A stretch of DNA of 64,000 nt from Haladaptatus cibarius D43 (GTDB lineage: Archaea > Halobacteriota > Halobacteria > Halobacteriales > Haladaptataceae). Shown here piece by piece: positions 35,550 to 44,668 of the stretch (position 1 is its first letter; every line of letters starts with the position of its first letter). Below the pieces are notes generated by a model that had not been told where the DNA came from, ran no database searches, and saw nothing but the letters and a program-made list of their open reading frames with translations. The stretch is from the NCBI RefSeq assembly GCF_000710615.1, contig NZ_JDTH01000002.1:1356082-1420081 (forward strand), read 5' to 3'. The position numbers and the translations under genes are program-made.

Positions 35550-36539
35550 TTATCCGTGCTGCGGTTTGAAAATATTGGCGATTCGCCCGACGAATGAGTT
35601 CCGCGCTTCCGTCTCCTCCACGATTTCGTACTCGCGCCGGAGCGTATCGTTTTTCGTCAGTCGGAGGACTGACACCCCCTTCTCGGCAACCATCTCGGAG
35701 ACGTCGTTGCCGACGATTTCCCCCGACGTGGTGACGAGCGTCGCGCGTGCGTTCGCGTCGGCCGCGACGGATTGCAGTTCTCGAACGTCCGCTTCGTCCG
35801 GTCGTTCGTGAATTGCGCCGACGACGCGGTCGTCGAGCAGGTCGTCGTGCGCGAAGACGTGAACCGGAACCGACTCCCCCGACCGGTTTTCGACCGTCGT
35901 GTCGATTTCCGTTTCGAGCGTTCTCGTTTCCAAAATCTCGACCAGTAGTTGCCGCGCGGTCAACTGCTTTTCCACCCAGTTCGTACCCTCATCGCTGATA
36001 TAGTAGCGATACAGAATTCGCTCGATGGTTTGGAGTGGTTGGGAAACGAGGAGGCATTCACGACAACGGAGTCGATGCGCGGGTCTTTCGAACGCGGTTT
36101 CGCAGTCCTCGCAGATGTGAACCGCTTCGGAATCGAGTTGGGAAAGCGATTCCAGCGTCGTCTCACAGTCGGGGCAGGCCACCCCGTCCTCGCCGACGAA
36201 CTGCCCGCGCAGTCCGTCGTAGCCACAGTCGGAGTGGATGTATCGTTCGGTTCGAATCGTCTGCGGCGATTCGCACGTCGGACACGCCGTGGTGTACTGC
36301 ATCCCCTTCGCCTCACAGCGCGGGCAGATGTACTGTTTTTCCTGAAACTCACGGTACAGGAGGTCGCGTTCCGCCAGCGTTTCCAACACGTCGAACGTCT
36401 CCCCGTCTCGGTCGTCCAACTGCTGTGTCGCGTCGGGATAGGTGACTTCCCCCGTATCCACGTCCAGCGTCGGTCGAACCTCGTCCAGCGAACCCTCCCA
36501 AAGAGCGGTCAACAGCCGTACCGTTCCCGGCGAAGCCAT
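35550..36539 (-). CDS. TackOD1-domain metal-binding protein
   Basis: A 329-residue protein I match to the TackOD1 (thaumarchaeal output domain 1) family, from memory. It has four to five zinc-knuckle pairs: CPRCEAKGMQYTTACPTC, HSDCGYDG, CPDCETTLESLS, CEDCETAFE and CRECLLVS. An alpha/beta C-terminal domain (VPVHVFAHDDLLDDRVVGAI) resembles a receiver-like output module. The domain was described as an output of signalling proteins; partner and signal are unknown here. No membrane segment is seen. It begins just before the repeat-rich intergenic region. Confidence 0.75.
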   Translation of the reverse strand: MASPGTVRLLTALWEGSLDEVRPTLDVDTGEVTYPDATQQLDDRDGETFDVLETLAERDLLYREFQEKQYICPRCEAKGMQYTTACPTCESPQTIRTERYIHSDCGYDGLRGQFVGEDGVACPDCETTLESLSQLDSEAVHICEDCETAFERPAHRLRCRECLLVSQPLQTIERILYRYYISDEGTNWVEKQLTARQLLVEILETRTLETEIDTTVENRSGESVPVHVFAHDDLLDDRVVGAIHERPDEADVRELQSVAADANARATLVTTSGEIVGNDVSEMVAEKGVSVLRLTKNDTLRREYEIVEETEARNSFVGRIANIFKPQHG

Positions 36540-37297
36540 GCTCTCACACGATGGGAAGCGGGTATTTAGTAATGATTCGGCTACTCGTTAGGACGTTTCA
36601 ATCGTGGGTCGTATTTTGTGGTCGGTCGCGTAAACGGTCTTTCGTGGGGTTTTGTCGGGGTTTCGGTTCGGGCAGACCGCGCTGTCGATTCGTAGGTCGT
36701 GGTTACGGACGTTGTGGGGTAGTTCAGGAATCGGCTGAATTACTTCGTAGAGTCTCGATGCTGGTTCGCATTTCTTCGTGGGTTGGTTACGAAACACAAC
36801 TTCTCCGTTTTCAGGAGATAACAAATCCCGACTCCAAACACTACAACCGCGCCACGCCCTCCCCAACCAACTCCCTCGTTCACATTCGTTCACTCAGTCG
36901 CCCCTCGCGCGGGCAAACCTCCGAACGGAGGTTCGCCTCCGCGCGCCACCGCACAAATTCGGATTGTACGAATTTTCACATACTCTCCGGCGCGTGCATT
37001 GGGAGGCCTGCGGATTATCCGCAGGCCTCTTGATTACCGCGCGAGGGACGACCAAAACGAGCGAAAGCGAGTGCGGGAGTCGGTTGGGGAGGGCGTGGCG
37101 CGGTTGCGGTGGCGGTTTCAGTGGAGTCGGTAATTGCTAACAACGACAAGCGAAAAACAAAGTCCGAAACGACAGAGTTCGAACCGAGAAAACCATGCTC
37201 TTGCGATGCGGTTGCAACATGTCTTCACTACATGTTCTCACCCAAACGATGTATCCGATTCCGTAGTTTCTTGCCCCTGCTTACCAAACGACCCGAC
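36540..37297. other. 758-base intergenic region with structured repeat
   Basis: No convincing protein gene lies between the TackOD1 gene and the thiolase; the open frames here have composition unlike local genes. The left part (36600-36740) is G/T-rich. The right part contains the large inverted repeat listed separately, with two nested hairpins. The last 150 bases are AT-richer and should hold the thiolase promoter. Confidence 0.6.
36844..37106. repeat. Long inverted repeat with nested hairpins
   Basis: The outer arms match perfectly over 25 bases (36844-36868 against 37082-37106) and imperfectly over about 70. Inside lie an 18-base hairpin (36916-36933, 8-base arms with centre AA) and a 27-base hairpin (37003-37029, 13-base arms around a single T). 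The arms differ mainly by scattered substitutions, as expected of two old copies of one element in opposite orientation. There is no transposase. It could be a MITE-like element or a structured RNA. Confidence 0.65.
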
Positions 37298-38467
37298 ATG
37301 TCACGAGCTGTCGTCGTCGGGGCAGGGATGACGGACTTCGGCCCCCACGACCAACCGATAGAGGAACTGTTCGCGGACGCCGCCTTCGCGTCTATCGACG
37401 ACGCTTCTGTCTCGTTGGACGAAATCGACGCCTTCTACTTCGGCAACGCGCTGGGTGGCCAAGCCGAATCCGACACACACCTCGCACCGAAACTGGCGAC
37501 CCACATCGGCCTGCAAGGCATCCCCTGCCAGCGATTCGAGGACGCCTGTGCGACCTCCTCGAACGCGTTCAAACACGCCGTTCAAGCCGTCGAATCTGGA
37601 ATCCACGACGTTGCACTGGTCGGCGGTGCGGAACGATGTACGCCCGAAACCGGCCTCGGAACCGGCGAGATGACGAAAATCTTTGCCAGCGCGGCCCACC
37701 GACAGTACGAGCAACCCGCCGGACTGACTTTCCCCGGCGTGTTCGCACTGCTCACGAAACGCCACATGCACGAGTACGGGACGACCGAGGCGCAACTCGC
37801 CGAAGTCGCCGTGAAAAATCATCACCACGGGCAGTTCAATCCCCACGCGCATTTCGGCAAGGATACGACCGTCGAGGCGGTTCTCGACAGCCCAATCGTC
37901 GCAGACCCGTTCCACCTCATGGACTGCTGTCCGTTTTCGGACGGCGCGTCCGCGGTGGTCGTCGTCTCCTCCGACCTCGCGGCAAACTTCGCGGGCGAAC
38001 CGGTTGACGTGACCGGCGTCGGCCACCGCACCGACGCGATTCCGCTGGCGGACAAGACATCGCTTTCCGCGACGCAGTCCGCCCGCGACGCCGCGCGGGA
38101 GGCATACGAGCAAGCCGGAATCCGAGCAGAGAACGTCGATTTCGCTGAAGTCCACGATTGTTTCACGGGTGCGGAGGTGCTGGCCATCGAGGCGCTGGGG
38201 CTGTTCGAAGACGGGAGAGGCGGAGCGGCAACCGGCGAGGGCCGAACCTACATCGACGGGGAACTCCCAGTGAATCCCAGTGGCGGCCTGAAATCTAAGG
38301 GACACCCAATCGGTGCGACCGGAACCGCCCAAATCGTGGAGTTGACGAAACAACTCCGCGGAACCGCCGGTGAGCGGCAAGTCGAGGATGCGAAAACGGG
38401 AATCGCGCACAACCTCGGCGGCGACGCCGGAACCACCGTCGTCACCGTCATGGAGGAACGAGTATGA
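37298..38467 (+). CDS. Thiolase-family acetyl-CoA C-acyltransferase
   Basis: A 389-residue thiolase of the SCP2/archaeal type. The nucleophile Cys lies in RFEDACATSSNAFKHAV, the His in AEVHDCFTG, and the C-terminal active-site loop in LKSKGHPIGATGTAQIV. I start at the ATG at 37298; the frame extends upstream into non-coding sequence. The next gene, a DUF35 zinc-ribbon/OB protein, overlaps by 4 bases. This is the usual archaeal pair in which DUF35 helps channel acyl-CoA between thiolase and HMG-CoA synthase. The exact role (mevalonate entry or fatty-acid cleavage) is not settled. Confidence 0.92.
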   Translation: MSRAVVVGAGMTDFGPHDQPIEELFADAAFASIDDASVSLDEIDAFYFGNALGGQAESDTHLAPKLATHIGLQGIPCQRFEDACATSSNAFKHAVQAVESGIHDVALVGGAERCTPETGLGTGEMTKIFASAAHRQYEQPAGLTFPGVFALLTKRHMHEYGTTEAQLAEVAVKNHHHGQFNPHAHFGKDTTVEAVLDSPIVADPFHLMDCCPFSDGASAVVVVSSDLAANFAGEPVDVTGVGHRTDAIPLADKTSLSATQSARDAAREAYEQAGIRAENVDFAEVHDCFTGAEVLAIEALGLFEDGRGGAATGEGRTYIDGELPVNPSGGLKSKGHPIGATGTAQIVELTKQLRGTAGERQVEDAKTGIAHNLGGDAGTTVVTVMEERV

Positions 38468-38859
38468 CGAGCGAACATTCGGACGACAACAGAAACACGG
38501 AAGTCGGCCTGACCTACGCGGAGTGGCGAGAACAGCTCGAATCGGGGAACCTCGTCGGCCTCGAATGTTCCTCGTGTGGCCACGTCACCGCGACCCCAAA
38601 GCGGGCGTGTGGCGAGTGCGGCGGCCGGAATCTCGAACTCCACGACCTTCCGGAAACGGGTGCAGTTCACAGCGAAACGACGATTACGGTTCCGCCGGTG
38701 GGTGTCGAAGGCCCCTATCAGGTCGCAATCGTGGATTTGGGCGATGCACACCTTCTCGGACGGATCGAGGGGAGCGTCGAAATCGAGGACGAGGTGGCGT
38801 TCACCACGACAATCGAAATCGAAGGGATGCCCGCCCCGGTGTTCTCACCGCTCGATTGA
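38464..38859 (+). CDS. DUF35 zinc-ribbon/OB-fold protein, thiolase partner
   Basis: A 131-residue protein with an N-terminal helix, a rubredoxin-like zinc ribbon (LECSSCGHVTATPKRACGEC) and an OB-fold half (VEGPYQVAIVDLGDAHLLGR). In archaea this family bridges thiolase and HMG-CoA synthase complexes. The start overlaps the thiolase stop (ATGA), so translation is coupled. The full length is typical of the family. Confidence 0.9.
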   Translation: MTSEHSDDNRNTEVGLTYAEWREQLESGNLVGLECSSCGHVTATPKRACGECGGRNLELHDLPETGAVHSETTITVPPVGVEGPYQVAIVDLGDAHLLGRIEGSVEIEDEVAFTTTIEIEGMPAPVFSPLD

Positions 38860-38937
38860 GTAGTTTCACCGCTAACAAATAACTAGTTGTTCGAACTATC
38901 CGCAACAATTTTACGGCAGTAATCTGCGATTATACCA

Positions 38938-40368
38938 ATGTCTGCTGAACGACTATCGACTGGCATCCGTGGCCTCGACACCGTTTTCAACGGTGGACTC
39001 ACCGCAGAACGGTCGTACGTCCTTCGTGGCGACGCTGGTGCGGGAAAGACGCTCGTTGGACTTCGTTTTCTCGAAGCGGGCCTCGAACAGGGCGAAACGT
39101 CCTTGTTCGTTCACTGCTCGCAAAATCCCGACGAACTCCAAGAAAAGGCCGATTCGGTCGGAATCGACACCGATGACATCTCGTTTCTGGACGTGCGTGC
39201 CGAGACGAAACCCGCCGACGAGCCGCGTGAAACGTTCGTCGCGGACGTTTCCGATGCCGACCTCGTCGGTCGTATCGCCGAGCGCATCTCCGCACTCGAC
39301 CCCGACCGCGTCGTCGTTGACCCGGTGACGAGGCTTCGTCACCTCTTTTCGGATTCTGCGCGGTATCGGGAGGAACTCGTCGGTCTGGCGCGACATCTCA
39401 AAGAGCGCGGCGCGACGGTCGTGTTTACGTGCCGTACCGACCGATACGGAGAAGTGCTGTCGTTCGTTGACGATGGACGACTCGAACTCCGTCGAGACGA
39501 GCGCGCTCGAACGCTCACCGTTCCGAAAGCTCCGAAAAGCGCCCGAGAGGGAGTACACGGACTGCAGATTTCCGACGACGGCATCGCGGTCTTTCCCGCA
39601 CTCGACCCCGAAGTGCACGAACGCGACTTCCAACCTGAAAGTCTCTCGTCGGGTATTCCGCAGGTAGACCAACTGCTCGACGGCGGTATCGAGCGCGGAA
39701 CCACGACAGTAATCAGCGGGGCGACCGGCGTCGGAAAAACCACGTTCGCAACGCAGTTCATGAAAGAGGCCGCGGGTCGCGGTGAACGCTCGGTCATCTA
39801 CATGTTCGAAGAGAGCACAGAAACGTTCCGCGAGCGGAGCGAAGCCATCAACGTGCCAGTGAAACGAATGGTCGATTCCGATTCGCTCCAACTGGAGGAG
39901 ATAGAACCCGTAAAGCGCTCGTCGGTCGAATTTGCGAACATGGTTCGGCGCGAAGTCGAAACCCACGAGACGGACATCGTGATGATAGACGGTATCGAGG
40001 GCTACAATGTCTCGCTCCGCGACGACCGACTGAATCTCGTCGAGACGATGCAGGCACTCTGTCGGTATCTCAAAAACATGGGTGTGACGGTCATTCTCAT
40101 CACCGAGCACGATTCGATGACCGGACAGGTCAAAGCGACCGGCGAGGGAATCAGCTATCTCGCGGACAACATCATCCTCTTACAGCATCTCGAACTGGGA
40201 GGCGAACTACGAAAGGCAATCGGCGTCCTGAAAAAGCGAACCAGCGATTACGAACGCTTCCTTCGGGAGTTCAGTATCACGAAGAACGGAATCAAGGTCG
40301 GAGAGCCGATGGATAACCTGCAAGGAATACTCACCGGAATGCCTCGAATCGACGACGACTCCGGATAA
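38938..40368 (+). CDS. Tandem KaiC-domain ATPase
   Basis: A 476-residue soluble protein with two RecA/KaiC domains. P-loops are GDAGAGKT at 31-38 and GATGVGKTT at 261-269. The second domain has the catalytic Glu pair (MFEESTETF, 291-292). In the first that place reads HCSQNPDEL, so domain 1 probably binds ATP without normal hydrolysis. Haloarchaea have many such proteins, often linked to signalling. A TTTTAC box centred about 25 bases before the ATG suggests a leaderless transcript. No kaiB, kinase or receiver gene is adjacent. Confidence 0.88.
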   Translation: MSAERLSTGIRGLDTVFNGGLTAERSYVLRGDAGAGKTLVGLRFLEAGLEQGETSLFVHCSQNPDELQEKADSVGIDTDDISFLDVRAETKPADEPRETFVADVSDADLVGRIAERISALDPDRVVVDPVTRLRHLFSDSARYREELVGLARHLKERGATVVFTCRTDRYGEVLSFVDDGRLELRRDERARTLTVPKAPKSAREGVHGLQISDDGIAVFPALDPEVHERDFQPESLSSGIPQVDQLLDGGIERGTTTVISGATGVGKTTFATQFMKEAAGRGERSVIYMFEESTETFRERSEAINVPVKRMVDSDSLQLEEIEPVKRSSVEFANMVRREVETHETDIVMIDGIEGYNVSLRDDRLNLVETMQALCRYLKNMGVTVILITEHDSMTGQVKATGEGISYLADNIILLQHLELGGELRKAIGVLKKRTSDYERFLREFSITKNGIKVGEPMDNLQGILTGMPRIDDDSG

Positions 40369-40484
40369 ATCGAACAGGGCGTAGACGCATCGAGCACTAC
40401 GAAATGTAAAATAATGGGGTGGAACTTCGACCTACAACCGACATTGTTATATGTTACCAGTGTCAGTTTGCATCCAACGGGAGC

Positions 40485-40685
40485 ATGGGAATAACACTCA
40501 CACTCGCATCATTCTGGGAAACGATTCGTTGGCTTGGAACGACAGTCCCGTTTTTCGCGCTACTCCCGACGTTCATCGGAATGCTCGTCGTCATGAAGAT
40601 GTTCATGGCCGACCTTTCGTTCGAACTGCCGGTTCCAACGCCCCACGACGGCGAATACCAGTTTGACCCGGACGATTTCGAATAA
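40485..40685 (+). CDS. Small membrane protein
   Basis: A 66-residue protein beginning MGITLTLASFWETIRWLG with one clear membrane helix (LPTFIGMLVVMKMFM region) and an acidic C-terminus ending DPDDFE. The ATG at 40485 follows GGGAGC and gives better coding character than the frame's earlier start at 40419. Unknown family. It may be the anchor of a small complex. Confidence 0.55.
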   Translation: MGITLTLASFWETIRWLGTTVPFFALLPTFIGMLVVMKMFMADLSFELPVPTPHDGEYQFDPDDFE

Positions 40686-40788
40686 CCTCGGCTTGCACTG
40701 TCGGGCACAACCGGTTTTACACTCCCATCCGAAACCCAATCTGAAACGACCGGACGAACATCCCGAAACCCCAGCGGCAACTGACGCA

Positions 40789-40968
40789 ATGACAAACTCA
40801 GCACTCGACGAACGGACTGGCGACGACGACCGCGAAATCGTCTTCGCAATCGACGAAACGCCTGACGACCGATGTCCCGACCGGGCGATTATCGCGGACA
40901 TTACTCAGGACGACGTGTGGCTTGCAGTAGACCTGCCGGACGCACTGGCGCTTGCAAACTGGCGGTAG
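40789..40968 (+). CDS. Small acidic protein (DUF7556-like)
   Basis: A 59-residue acidic protein. FAIDETPDDRCPDRAIIAD followed by TQDDVWLAVDLPDAL looks like the small haloarchaeal DUF7556 family (assignment from memory). I start at the ATG at 40789; the longer frame runs into upstream sequence with poor coding character. Function unknown. It lies on the same strand as the small membrane protein, 103 bases downstream. Confidence 0.65.
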   Translation: MTNSALDERTGDDDREIVFAIDETPDDRCPDRAIIADITQDDVWLAVDLPDALALANWR

Positions 40969-41068
40969 TCGGGAACCGAACGGTCTACAACCCACTGTAC
41001 CGGGTTGTATCACATTTTTGTGAGGTCGCACCACAACGGTTAGGACGAATAGCGTGGTATCTCTTTTC

Positions 41069-42019
41069 ATGGGTGGGGAACGAATAGCGACGCCAAACCG
41101 CGTGCAGGTACTCTTTTTGCTGACCGCGGTACTGCTCGGATTGGGATACGTCGCGATGAAGGTCGGACTGTCGTACATTCCGCCACTGCTGTTCGCGGCG
41201 TTTCGAATCGACATCGCGGCGATTCTGCTGTTGGCTTACGTGATGCTTCGGACGGACGATTGGCGACCACGCACCCGACAGGACGTACTTGGGATACTGG
41301 CGGGCGGCGTGTTCTTCACGTTCGGTAGCTTGGCGTTCCTCTTCATCGGATTGCAGGGGACGACCAGCGGCGTGGCGGCAATCATCTACAGTTTAGACCC
41401 AGTGCTGACGATTGCGCTCGCGGCGTTCCTCCTCGCGGACGAACGACTTTCCCGATTCGGTCTGGTCGGCGTCCTCGTCGCACTAGTCGGCGTCGGCATC
41501 GTCGTCCAACCGAATCCCAGTCGCTTCGTCTCCGGAAACCTGCTCGGAGAGGAGTACATCCTCCTCGGCGTCGTGAGCCTCGCCATCGGCGGAATCCTCA
41601 TTCGCTGGTCGAACCACGAACTCGGAGAGTTGGCAGTGGCCGCGTGGTCGATGGCCGTCGCCGCACCTGCGATGCACATCGTGAGTATCGGAACCGGCAA
41701 ATCGATCGCATCGGTCGAACCGACGTTGACCGCCCTCGTCGCCCTCCTGTACGTCGGCGTGTTCATGACTGCGGTCGGATACAGCGCATACTTCACGCTC
41801 ATCGAAGACATCGGCGCGGTTCGCGCCAGTTTCGTCCAGTATCTCATCCCGGTCGTCGCGTCGGTCGCCGGGTGGCTCGTGCTGAGCGAACGACTGCCGC
41901 CCGAGGCGCTTTTCGGCTATTTGGTTATTTTCGTCGGCTTCCTCCTGTTGAATTTCGAAGCTGTGAAAACGGCCGTCGGACGCGTTCGACAGACGACCGA
42001 ATCGGCAGAAACGCAATGA
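41069..42019 (+). CDS. EamA/DMT-family transporter
   Basis: A 316-residue protein with ten membrane helices in two EamA repeats. The first begins VLFLLTAVLLGLGYVAMKVG and the second ILLGVVSLAIGGILIRWSNH. Drug/metabolite-transporter proteins of this kind export amino acids, metabolites or purines; the substrate cannot be read from sequence. I use the ATG at 41069; a GTG at 41054 is an alternative. It is a single gene. Confidence 0.9.
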   Translation: MGGERIATPNRVQVLFLLTAVLLGLGYVAMKVGLSYIPPLLFAAFRIDIAAILLLAYVMLRTDDWRPRTRQDVLGILAGGVFFTFGSLAFLFIGLQGTTSGVAAIIYSLDPVLTIALAAFLLADERLSRFGLVGVLVALVGVGIVVQPNPSRFVSGNLLGEEYILLGVVSLAIGGILIRWSNHELGELAVAAWSMAVAAPAMHIVSIGTGKSIASVEPTLTALVALLYVGVFMTAVGYSAYFTLIEDIGAVRASFVQYLIPVVASVAGWLVLSERLPPEALFGYLVIFVGFLLLNFEAVKTAVGRVRQTTESAETQ

Positions 42020-42213
42020 CGAACGCGTAGACGGCGCGTAGGTTCGAAATCCATGCATCACTACATCAACGTTCGTGTGACCTAATTTGCCACGTCGAAT
42101 GGTACAACCCTTACAAAGGTACACATATCACGAAATGCGACTGTACAACTGGGAAAAGACAAATCTGTTAGCTTGAAATAACTTTAACACCCTCCTGTGA
42201 GTGGCGGGAAACG

Positions 42214-42450
42214 ATGTCTGGAATCAGAAAATCTCCTGAGATTCCCCAATCGGTTCCCAAACTAGAAGCCGAACTCATCCGCGACGCGTATGAGACAGCA
42301 CAGCGCGGTCGTCGCGGCCGCGACGACCGCGCTGGGGACGGCACAGCTATCGATCTCTCGGATGCAGAGCAGCAGGATTTCCGCCGACGAATGCTCGACA
42401 TCGGCGTCTCGGAGGAGACGCTTTCCGAACTCGGTTTCGACGCCGAATAA
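42214..42450 (+). CDS. Hypothetical small protein
   Basis: A 78-residue protein starting MSGIRKSPEIPQSVPKLEAE with a basic, Arg-rich centre (QRGRRGRDDRAGDG) and an acidic helical end (DFRRRMLDIGVSEETLSELG). CTCCTGTGAGTGGCGGG precedes it with no clear ribosome site. The ordered C-terminal helix pair supports a real gene. Unknown family; it sits before the M42 peptidase on the same strand with a 112-base gap. Confidence 0.55.
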   Translation: MSGIRKSPEIPQSVPKLEAELIRDAYETAQRGRRGRDDRAGDGTAIDLSDAEQQDFRRRMLDIGVSEETLSELGFDAE

Positions 42451-42562
42451 CGCTCTCCCTCTTTCGTACCCGATTTTTCTCGATTCGGCAGCGATTGCAT
42501 TCGACAGCGACTATTTTGCATCGACCCGAACGATTAACCCCCCGTTCATCCGGGATTCACGC

Positions 42563-43639
42563 ATGGACGTTTCGTTCGAAGACCTCGAAGCATTGGTCGA
42601 GACGCCCGGTGCGCCCGGAAACGAGTACGCCGTCGCCGACAGATTCGCCGAACTAATCGAACCCCACGTAGACGACGTTTCGTTCGACGCGATGGGCAAC
42701 GTCACCGCGACGAGCGACGGGAGCGAGGACACCGACTTCGAAATCATGCTCGCGGCCCACACCGACGAACTGGGCTTTCTCGTAGACCGGGTAGACGAAG
42801 ACGGCTTTCTCACGTTCCGAATGCTGGGCGGGCACTACAAAGGAAATCTGTCCGGCCAGCGCGTTCGCGTCGGCCCCGACGGTGTTCCCGGCGTCATCGG
42901 CCCGCGCTGTCGCCACTACATGAACAGCGAAGAAAAAGAATCGCTCCCGGAAAAGCTCCGCATCGACATCGGCGCGACTACGCCCGAAGACGTGGCCGAA
43001 CTCGGCGTCGAACCCGGCGACTACGCGGTGTGGGACTGCGGCGTCACCCGACTCGGAAACGACCGAATCGCGGGCCGGGCGCTGGACGACCGAATCGCGC
43101 TTGCAATTTTGCTCGCCCTCGCCCGCGAGGAGGACGTGGACGCGACGGTTCACTACGTCGCCACCGTACAGGAGGAAGTCGGCCTCCGCGGTGCGCGCGC
43201 GGCGGGATACACCCTCGACCCGGATGTCGGCATCGCGCTCGAAATCTTCCCGGTGGACGACTACCCCGCCGGGAGAGTAGACGGCGCGAAATCGACGCTA
43301 GACGGCGGCCCAGTGGTGGAGTTCGGCGACGGCACGTCGAAGTACCTCTTCGGTGGCGTCATCGTCGACCGCCAAACCAGAACGTGGTTACAGGAGGCCG
43401 CGAAGGAGGCAGGCGTCGAAATCCAACACGACTTGATGTTGACCGGTTCGACCGACGCGACCGAACTCCAGCAGGTTCGCGGCGGCCGCCACGCCGGAGC
43501 AATCGCGGTTCCCTGCCGGTACTCCCATTCGCCGGTCGAAACGCTCTCAATGGCGGACGCGGCGGAAACTGCCGAGGTTCTGTTATCTGCACTGAACCGC
43601 GAGTTTCCGAGTCGAGACGAGATTCGCAGGCCGCGCTGA
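42563..43639 (+). CDS. M42-family glutamyl/deblocking aminopeptidase
   Basis: A 358-residue dinuclear-metal aminopeptidase of the M42 family (FrvX/TET-like). Metal and catalytic residues can be placed in AAHTDELGF (His, Asp), GRALDDRIA (Asp), VQEEVGLRG (Glu-Glu), EIFPVDDYP (Asp) and CRYSHSPVETL (His). Such enzymes form large hollow complexes that trim peptides in the cytoplasm. I start at the ATG at 42563, because the upstream frame is antisense-like. It lies next to other peptide-handling genes but not in their operon. Confidence 0.92.
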   Translation: MDVSFEDLEALVETPGAPGNEYAVADRFAELIEPHVDDVSFDAMGNVTATSDGSEDTDFEIMLAAHTDELGFLVDRVDEDGFLTFRMLGGHYKGNLSGQRVRVGPDGVPGVIGPRCRHYMNSEEKESLPEKLRIDIGATTPEDVAELGVEPGDYAVWDCGVTRLGNDRIAGRALDDRIALAILLALAREEDVDATVHYVATVQEEVGLRGARAAGYTLDPDVGIALEIFPVDDYPAGRVDGAKSTLDGGPVVEFGDGTSKYLFGGVIVDRQTRTWLQEAAKEAGVEIQHDLMLTGSTDATELQQVRGGRHAGAIAVPCRYSHSPVETLSMADAAETAEVLLSALNREFPSRDEIRRPR

Positions 43640-43733
43640 ACTGGATTGAACTGGGATTAGAGTGAATTGAAATGTACCAGCAACCGAGGTGGGTTCCCGT
43701 AACGTTCACATCCCTGCTCGCCAACCACCGAAC

Positions 43734-43973
43734 ATGCGTCTCCGAGGGCCACAGCGCGGGTGGGAGAAGATTACGCTTGGCGTCTCGCTGCTGTTCGCAG
43801 TCGTCGTTTTCGTCGCACTCTCGCTTTCGGGGCAACCGTTTCGCGGCGCGGCGGGCGGCGTGCTCGTCATCGTCGCGGGCATCTGGGAGTGGCGACGAAA
43901 AGTGAAAGACCAGATTCGCGCCGAGCAATTGGAATCCGAGGCCGAAGAAAGCCAGCGAAAACGCCGCGGGTAG
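43734..43973 (+). CDS. Small membrane protein
   Basis: A 79-residue protein with a basic start (RLRGPQRGWEKITLGV), two close hydrophobic segments (LGVSLLFAVVVFVALSLSG and AAGGVLVIVAGIWEW), and a charged Lys/Glu-rich tail. The ATG at 43734 is used rather than the upstream one at 43689. I recognise no family. Confidence 0.55.
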   Translation: MRLRGPQRGWEKITLGVSLLFAVVVFVALSLSGQPFRGAAGGVLVIVAGIWEWRRKVKDQIRAEQLESEAEESQRKRRG

Positions 43974-44014
43974 TCGGTCGAAAGCCGTTGTTCGTTCGAA
44001 TTCCCACACCCGGA

Positions 44015-44561
44015 TTAGTCGCGCTCCATCGCCCGTTCCAGTTGCGCTATCAGTTCCTCGTTCGAATCCTTCGAATCGGTCGTCGCTCCATCGGATTCAT
44101 CCTCTGCGCTCGATTCCGTCGATTCGTCTTCCCGTTCGGATTTGCGTAGGCGAGAACGAAGTTCGTCCAACAGCAGTCGAAATCCGTACTCGACAAAACG
44201 TGACCAGACTGCCAACGAGACGCCCGACGAACGCGCCTACCCGCGCTCCGAAACGTCCGGAGCGGTCGTTTTTCGGAGTCAAGTTTCGCACGCTTCGGAG
44301 CCGAGAGCCGGACTCCTCGGCGTTCGAGCCTCCGGTTTTTGACACGCCGAGTTCTACCGCATCCAGGCCGAGCGTCAATCCGTCGATGTCAGCCTCGACG
44401 CCGGAAAGGTCGAGCGACAGGCCGCCGAGACGAAAATGATAGCCGTCCTCCGGAGTGTGGTCTGTGTCTCCGCTCCCGGTGGTTTCGGTACCATCGTCTG
44501 TTCCTGTTTCGCCGTTTTTTCCGCCATCTGGAATCACGCGAGCGTCGTTGTTACCGAACAT
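44015..44561 (-). pseudogene. Frameshifted haloarchaeal protein gene
   Basis: The gene starts at the ATG at 44561 with an acidic N-terminus, then LGGLSLDLSGVEADIDGLTL and GARVGAFVGRLV. The next frame continues AVWSRFVEYGFRLLLDELRS and ends in a Glu/Asp-rich tail (EELIAQLERAMERD). The two join cleanly if one base is removed in the CTCGTTGGC (minus strand) near 44211-44217, giving about 181 residues. Each half alone is incomplete, so the frameshift is either a real mutation or a sequencing error. Function unknown; the amphipathic helix suggests peripheral membrane attachment. Confidence 0.6.
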
Positions 44562-44668
44562 ACTGCATCAGTCGGGAGCTTCTCCGACCCTATTCGGCAC
44601 GACAGCGATACTACTGTAGCCTTCGGCCGAGTTCGGTTTCGGGGCCGCAAAAAAAACGATGTGGACGT

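Noticed and set aside
36551-37140. Open frames in the repeat region on both strands
   Set aside because: Arg/Ser/Phe-rich products with no homology cues, crossing the inverted repeat.
37301-38410. 369-codon minus-strand frame opposite the thiolase
   Set aside because: Shadow of the thiolase gene, whose active-site residues are all present.
38953-40110. 385-codon minus-strand frame opposite the KaiC gene
   Set aside because: Shadow frame; the plus-strand protein has two P-loops.
42041-42056. GGTTCGAAATCC-like string resembling a tRNA T-loop
   Set aside because: No matching acceptor stem, D-loop or anticodon arm can be folded around it.
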